A stretch of DNA of 64,000 nt. Origin: Mollicutes bacterium. Lineage in GTDB: Bacteria > Bacillota_I > Bacilli_A > Izemoplasmatales > Izemoplasmataceae. The notes under the pieces were generated by a model that did not search any database, was not told where the DNA came from, and saw only the letters and a list, made by a program, of their open reading frames with translations. The translations under genes were made by a program, and so were the position numbers. Every line of letters starts with the position of its first letter. Position 1 is the first letter of the stretch. This document shows positions 60,476-64,000 of the stretch, piece after piece. Where the stretch lies: the NCBI GenBank assembly GCA_003552925.1, contig PUOX01000025.1, forward strand, positions 1-64,000. Direction: 5' to 3'.

Positions 60476-61195
60476 ATGGGAAGAAAATTCGAAGTGCGCA
60501 AAGAAGCGATGCAAAAAACCCATTTGAAACGCAGCAAACTCTACGCCCGTTACGGCAAGGCGATCTATATGCGCGCCAAAGAAGGCGGCGCGAACGTAGA
60601 AACCAACCATGCCCTCAAACACTTGCTTGAACGCGCCAAACGCGACGACGTCCCCAACGACGTCATCGAGCGCAACTTGAAAAAAGCCCAGGAAAAAGGC
60701 GGTGAAGATTTCGAAGCCGTCCGCTACGAAGGGTTCGGCCCAGGAGGCAGCGCGTTCTTGGTCGACGTCCTCACCGACAACGTCAACCGCACCGTCAGCG
60801 ATATACGATACTGCTTCACCAAAGTCGGTTCAAAAATCGGCGTCAAAGGCTCGGTCGAACATATGTACGACCATCTTTCCAAACTGCAAATCCGGGGAAT
60901 GGACGAAGAGGAAGTACTTGAGGTGCTTCTAAACGAAGACATCGACGTCTACGACATTGAGACCGACGACGAGGGCGTCTTCATCACCGCCGCGGGCACC
61001 GCGCACGATGCGATTGAGAAAACCTTCCGCGAACACAACGTGGACATCCTCTATTCGGATTCCGGATGGTATGCGAAAAACACCGTCGAACTGGACGGAG
61101 ACGATTATAAGCTTTTCGAAAAACTGATGGCGCACTTGAACGACGTCGACGACGTTCAAGCCGTCTATCACAACGTCGAACTCAAAGACGACTAG
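60476..61195 (+). CDS. YebC/PmpR-family protein
   Basis: Members act as DNA-binding regulators or, as more recently found, help ribosomes through proline-rich stretches. The protein starts with the family GRKFEVRKEAMQKTHLKRSKLYARYGK (YeeN-like subgroup), and continues with GGANVETNHALKHLLERAK, YEGFGPGGSAFLVDVLTDN and the C-terminal alpha/beta domain. 239 residues from ATG 60476, behind AAAGGTGATGATT. It is not next to ruvC-ruvA as in many bacteria. Confidence 0.92.
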   Translation: MGRKFEVRKEAMQKTHLKRSKLYARYGKAIYMRAKEGGANVETNHALKHLLERAKRDDVPNDVIERNLKKAQEKGGEDFEAVRYEGFGPGGSAFLVDVLTDNVNRTVSDIRYCFTKVGSKIGVKGSVEHMYDHLSKLQIRGMDEEEVLEVLLNEDIDVYDIETDDEGVFITAAGTAHDAIEKTFREHNVDILYSDSGWYAKNTVELDGDDYKLFEKLMAHLNDVDDVQAVYHNVELKDD

Positions 61196-61217
61196 CGTCA
61201 CGGCTCCGCGTTTTCCG

Positions 61218-61246
61218 TTGTGAGCGCGCGGCCTTTGTGGTATAAT
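61218..61246 (+). promoter_or_regulatory. Promoter of pgsA
   Basis: TTGTGA (61218-61223), a 17-nt spacer, TATAAT (61241-61246) with TGG extension; ~13-nt leader. Confidence 0.8.
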
Positions 61247-61265
61247 CATTTTTGAGGTGATTGCG

Positions 61266-61817
61266 ATGAACTTGCCGAACAAAATCACGGTAGCACGCGT
61301 GTTATTCATACCCTTCATCATAGTGCTTTTTTATTTGGACCCGGAGCGTGAAACGCTGAACGCCTATTCTCTGACCATCGGCGTGCTGTTCGTGGTCGCT
61401 TCCCTCACCGATTTCATCGACGGTTACATCGCTCGAAAGCACGACATCGTGACGACGTTCGGAAAATTTCTCGACCCTTTGGCGGATAAACTTCTCGTCA
61501 TGGCGGCGCTTTTGATGCTTATGGACATCAACGTTGTGCCCATGTGGGTGGTCTTTGTCATTTTGTCCCGCGAGCTCATCGTCACCGGGCTGCGGTTGAT
61601 CGTCGTCGGCGACGGTGCGGTCATCGCGGCGTCGAAACTGGGCAAATACAAAACCGCGTCGACATTGGTTGCGATCATCTTGCTTTTGTTTCACGCCGAC
61701 GCTTACACCACCATTCCCTACGGCGCCATCCTCTTGTATCTTGCGACATTTTTGACCGTCGTTTCCGGCATTGAATACATCGTGTTGAACATATCTTCAA
61801 TCGCACCGGACAAATAA
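61266..61817 (+). CDS. pgsA: CDP-diacylglycerol-glycerol-3-phosphate 3-phosphatidyltransferase
   Basis: Makes phosphatidylglycerophosphate, the precursor of phosphatidylglycerol. The CDP-alcohol phosphatidyltransferase motif DX2DGX2ARX8GX3DX3D is complete (DFIDGYIAR ... [10 protein letters not shown], ~47-73). Five or six membrane helices; 183 residues from ATG 61266, behind GAGGTGATTGCG. It lies upstream of recA and rny as in Bacillus (pgsA-cinA-recA-rny), but cinA is missing. Confidence 0.96.
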   Translation: MNLPNKITVARVLFIPFIIVLFYLDPERETLNAYSLTIGVLFVVASLTDFIDGYIARKHDIVTTFGKFLDPLADKLLVMAALLMLMDINVVPMWVVFVILSRELIVTGLRLIVVGDGAVIAASKLGKYKTASTLVAIILLLFHADAYTTIPYGAILLYLATFLTVVSGIEYIVLNISSIAPDK

Positions 61818-61872
61818 AAAGAAAAAAACCCGTGTCCGCACTATTATTGTCTATGAAAGGGAGGCGTTACGT

Positions 61873-62865
61873 GTGGCAAAAAATGAACGACAAAAAGCAT
61901 TGGACCAAGCCATGAAAGATATCGAAAAGGCCCATGGAAAAGGTTCGGTCATGATTCTCGGCGACGAGGACATGGCCAAAGACATCGACACCGTACCAAG
62001 CGGCTCATTGGCGCTTGATCAAGCACTCGGCATCGGAGGCTACCCCCGCGGAAGAATCGTGGAAATTTACGGCCCCGAATCTTCGGGCAAGACCACCTTC
62101 GCCCTGCACGCTATCGCGCAAGCGCAAAAAGAAGGAGGCTATGCGGCCTTCATCGACGCCGAACACGCCCTTGACCCGAAATATGCGCGGGCCTTAGGCG
62201 TCGACACCGACAATTTAATCATATCGCAACCCGATACCGGCGAACAGGCGCTAGAAATCACCGAAGCCTTGATACGCAGCGGCGCGGTTGACATCGTCGT
62301 CGTCGACAGCGTGGCGGCGCTCGTCCCCGAAGCGGAAATCCGCGGCGATATGGGCAGCAGCCATGTCGGGCTCCAAGCAAGGCTCATGAGCCAAGCCATG
62401 CGAAAACTTTCGGGCGCCATCAGCAAATCCAACACCACGGCGGTGTTCATCAACCAAATCCGGGAAAAAGTCGGCATCATGTTCGGCAATCCCGAAACCA
62501 CTCCGGGCGGCCGCGCGTTGAAGTTCTACAGCAGCGTCCGCGTCGAAATCCGCCGCAGCGAGCAATTGAAAATCGGCAACGACATCATCGGCAACCGCAC
62601 AAAAATCAAAGTGGTCAAAAACAAAGTCGCACCGCCGTTTAAGACCGCGGAAGTCGATTTGGTCTATGGCGAAGGCATCTCGCGCACCGGCGAAATCATC
62701 GATTTGGCCGTCGAGCACGAACTCTTGAAGAAGAGCGGGTCGTGGTTCTCCTACAACGATGAGAAAATCGGGCAAGGCCGTGAGAACGTCAAGAAATACT
62801 TGCGGGAGAACATCGAACTCCTAGAAAGCCTTGAAACGCAAATTCGCGAAAAACTCAGTATATGA
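61873..62865 (+). CDS. recA: Recombinase RecA
   Basis: Strand-exchange protein and SOS co-protease. Walker A is GPESSGKTT (~61-69), the L1/L2 loops are in [21 protein letters not shown] and [21 protein letters not shown], and DSVAALVP is Walker B. 330 residues, so the C-terminal acidic tail is short. Start GTG 61873 follows GGGAGG at 8 nt. It is the partner for AddAB-processed ends and for DNA entering through ComEC. No obvious LexA box is seen upstream. Confidence 0.98.
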   Translation: MAKNERQKALDQAMKDIEKAHGKGSVMILGDEDMAKDIDTVPSGSLALDQALGIGGYPRGRIVEIYGPESSGKTTFALHAIAQAQKEGGYAAFIDAEHALDPKYARALGVDTDNLIISQPDTGEQALEITEALIRSGAVDIVVVDSVAALVPEAEIRGDMGSSHVGLQARLMSQAMRKLSGAISKSNTTAVFINQIREKVGIMFGNPETTPGGRALKFYSSVRVEIRRSEQLKIGNDIIGNRTKIKVVKNKVAPPFKTAEVDLVYGEGISRTGEIIDLAVEHELLKKSGSWFSYNDEKIGQGRENVKKYLRENIELLESLETQIREKLSI

Positions 62866-62873
62866 ACCAATGG

Positions 62874-62901
62874 AACCGCCTGCGCCTCAGGCGGTTTTTT
62901 T
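62874..62901 (+). terminator. Intrinsic terminator of recA
   Basis: A 9-bp stem (AACCGCCTG / CAGGCGGTT), 5-nt loop, T-run, 8 nt after the stop. Confidence 0.9.
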
Positions 62902-62936
62902 ATAGACCCTGAGGGGGATTATGCAAACAATATTGT

Positions 62937-62966
62937 TTGACTTTTGCGAAGGCGCTAAGGTATAAT
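62937..62966 (+). promoter_or_regulatory. Promoter of rny
   Basis: TTGACT (62937-62942), an 18-nt spacer, TATAAT (62961-62966). The predicted leader is ~97 nt, longer than at most other promoters in the window; I see no clear hairpin or leader peptide in it. Confidence 0.8.
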
Positions 62967-63069
62967 GAAAAAGTAACTTTGTTTCTACTCATTGCTTTAG
63001 AATGCCTTAATCGAAAGGTGTTTTTATAGTCACACATTTATACCCATAGCCGAAACGGAGGAATTAATC

Positions 63070-64000
63070 ATGCCAGAATTAATTGTCTCCGGTTTGCTAT
63101 TATTGATCGTAGGGATCGCGGCCGGGATTGTCATCCGGGCCATCATGGTGGAAAAGGGCTTTGAAAAGGCCCAGACTCAAGCTAAGAAAATTGTCGATGA
63201 TGCAATAAAAAACGCTGAACAAAACAAGAAGCAATCACTTTTGGAAACGAAACAGGAAATCCACAATTTGCGCAAGGACTTTGATGAAGAAGTCAAAGAG
63301 CGCAAGAAGGAGATTTCCAGTCAAGAGAACAAACTCTTTCAAAGAGAAAAAGTATTGGACAATCGTGCTGTCAATTTGGACAAACGCGAATCCAACATCG
63401 ACCGTAAAGAAGAGTCTATCGAACAAAAGAAACGTTCCCTCGAAGAAAAAAACAGCAAACTGGACAACTTAATTGAAGAACAAAACGCAAAACTTGAAAG
63501 CATTGCAGGTTACACAAGCGAAGAAGCGAAAGACTTGATCTTCAAACGAGTAGAATCAGAGATGAGTCAGGAAATTGCGCAGTTCATTAAAGAAGAAGAA
63601 GAGAAAGCCAAAAACGAAGCAGACAAAAAATCGAAACAACTGATGGCGTTCGCCATGCAAAAGTACGCGCAAGATGTGACAAGCGAGGGCACCGTCAGCG
63701 TTGTTTCGTTACCGAACGACGATATGAAAGGCCGTATCATCGGACGTGAAGGCCGCAACATTCGTACCATCGAAGCGCTCACGGGCGTGGACTTGATTAT
63801 TGACGACACTCCCGAAGCCGTCGTGTTGAGCGGGTTTGACCCGGTGCGTAGAGAAATCGCCAAGCGTTCGCTTGAAGCGCTTGTCAGCGACGGACGCATA
63901 CATCCCGGCCGCATCGAAGAAGTTGTGGAGAAGATGCGCGAAGAAGTGGACCGCTTCATTCGCGACAAAGGTGAAGAAGCCGTCTTTGAAGTCAGCATCG
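63070..64000 (+). CDS. rny: Ribonuclease Y, 3' truncated by window
   Basis: Membrane-anchored endoribonuclease that starts mRNA decay. From ATG 63070 (after CGGAGGAATTAATC) the frame stays open to the window end, about 310 codons of the usual ~520. One N-terminal membrane helix (~4-24) is followed by a long coiled coil (~30-165, rich in Glu/Lys/Gln) and the KH domain with [15 protein letters not shown] (~220). The catalytic HD domain lies beyond the window. Gene order recA-rny agrees with Bacillus, though the pbpX-like gene between them there is missing. Confidence 0.97.
   Translation, partial: MPELIVSGLLLLIVGIAAGIVIRAIMVEKGFEKAQTQAKKIVDDAIKNAEQNKKQSLLETKQEIHNLRKDFDEEVKERKKEISSQENKLFQREKVLDNRAVNLDKRESNIDRKEESIEQKKRSLEEKNSKLDNLIEEQNAKLESIAGYTSEEAKDLIFKRVESEMSQEIAQFIKEEEEKAKNEADKKSKQLMAFAMQKYAQDVTSEGTVSVVSLPNDDMKGRIIGREGRNIRTIEALTGVDLIIDDTPEAVVLSGFDPVRREIAKRSLEALVSDGRIHPGRIEEVVEKMREEVDRFIRDKGEEAVFEVSI

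Noticed and set aside
61818..61872. LexA/DinR operator upstream of recA.
   Set aside because: No GAAC-N4-GTTC-like palindrome is present in the 55-nt gap.
62967..63069. Riboswitch or leader peptide in the ~97-nt rny leader.
   Set aside because: No terminator, conserved core or in-frame short reading frame with a ribosome binding site was found.
1..64000. CRISPR arrays, insertion sequences, prophage genes, toxin-antitoxin or restriction loci.
   Set aside because: No spaced direct repeats, transposase, integrase, phage structural or methylase/nuclease gene pairs were seen; the gene content is conserved chromosomal core.

Overview
The window is a stretch of bacterial chromosome, about half G+C by eye, coding densely on both strands. 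Gene order repeatedly matches low-G+C Gram-positive bacteria (Bacillota) of the Bacillus type. Examples are rlmN..rsgA-rpe-thiN-rpmB-fakA-recG-plsX-rnc, dnaD-nth, tmcAL-yceD-rpmF-rsmH, recD2-alaS-ruvX-yrzB-yrrM-trhP1-trhP2-greA, yqeG-yqeH-yqeK-rsfS-comEA-comEC-holA-rpsT and pgsA-recA-rny. TGA is used as a stop (for example recA, natA, DUF1292), so this is not a UGA=Trp mycoplasma. In the same blocks the peptidoglycan-linked genes of Bacillus are missing: prpC-prkC, mraZ/ftsL/pbp/mur, mltG, ponA and the pbpX-like gene. The fabD-fabG-acpP segment between plsX and rnc is also missing. My inference is a reduced, perhaps wall-less, Mollicutes-like Bacillota lineage that takes up fatty acids (FakA, PlsX). 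The species is not identified.

Layout. 1-11.6 kb: one long operon of rlmN (5' cut by the window), addB-addA, a MacB/FtsX-type ABC transporter, rsgA, rpe and thiN. 11.6-18.9 kb: rpmB on the minus strand, then fakA, recG and plsX-rnc-dnaD-nth. 18.9-22.4 kb: two small membrane proteins on the minus strand, a helix-turn-helix/TPR regulator and a MATE exporter. 22.4-26.3 kb (minus): ABC-F protein, Mrp-type ATPase, tmcAL. 26.3-28.3 kb: yceD-rpmF-rsmH and two tRNA-Gly genes. 28.4-33.4 kb: GNAT-ppa-osmC (minus), a degenerate EIIB-like protein with HPr, trpS with a Trp T-box (minus), pepF (minus). 33.6-43.3 kb: spx, gap, a NatAB-type ABC exporter and a Na/Pi cotransporter (both minus), pepP, recD2. 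43.3-50.1 kb: an Ala T-box with alaS and its operon, then greA. 50.1-58.1 kb: mtnN-ygjP, yqeGHK-rsfS, comEA-comEC, holA, rpsT. 58.2-64 kb: an M1-like peptidase (minus), cvfB, a YebC-family regulator, pgsA, recA, rny (3' cut by the window).

Functions cluster in DNA repair and recombination (AddAB, RecG, RecD2, RecA, Nth, RuvX), DNA uptake (ComEA, ComEC), ribosome and tRNA maturation (RlmN, RsgA, RsmH, YqeH, RsfS, TmcAL, TrhP, RNase III, RNase Y), and lipid synthesis (FakA, PlsX, PgsA). Recognisable promoters are TTGnnn/TATAAT or extended -10 (TGnTATAAT), often only 10-25 nt before the start codon. Intrinsic terminators often overlap the stop codon. I saw no CRISPR array, insertion sequence, prophage, restriction-modification or toxin-antitoxin locus, and no gene-free stretch over 300 bases; the longest (43287-43568 and 31451-31677) are T-box leaders. 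No obviously new multi-gene defence or mobile system is visible. The items most worth a second look are the wall-gene pruning of conserved blocks, the Cys-less EIIB/HPr pair, the CCCH-like tail on Spx, the Mrp homologue without its CXXC, the comEA ribosome binding site inside a terminator, and the matched T-box pair.
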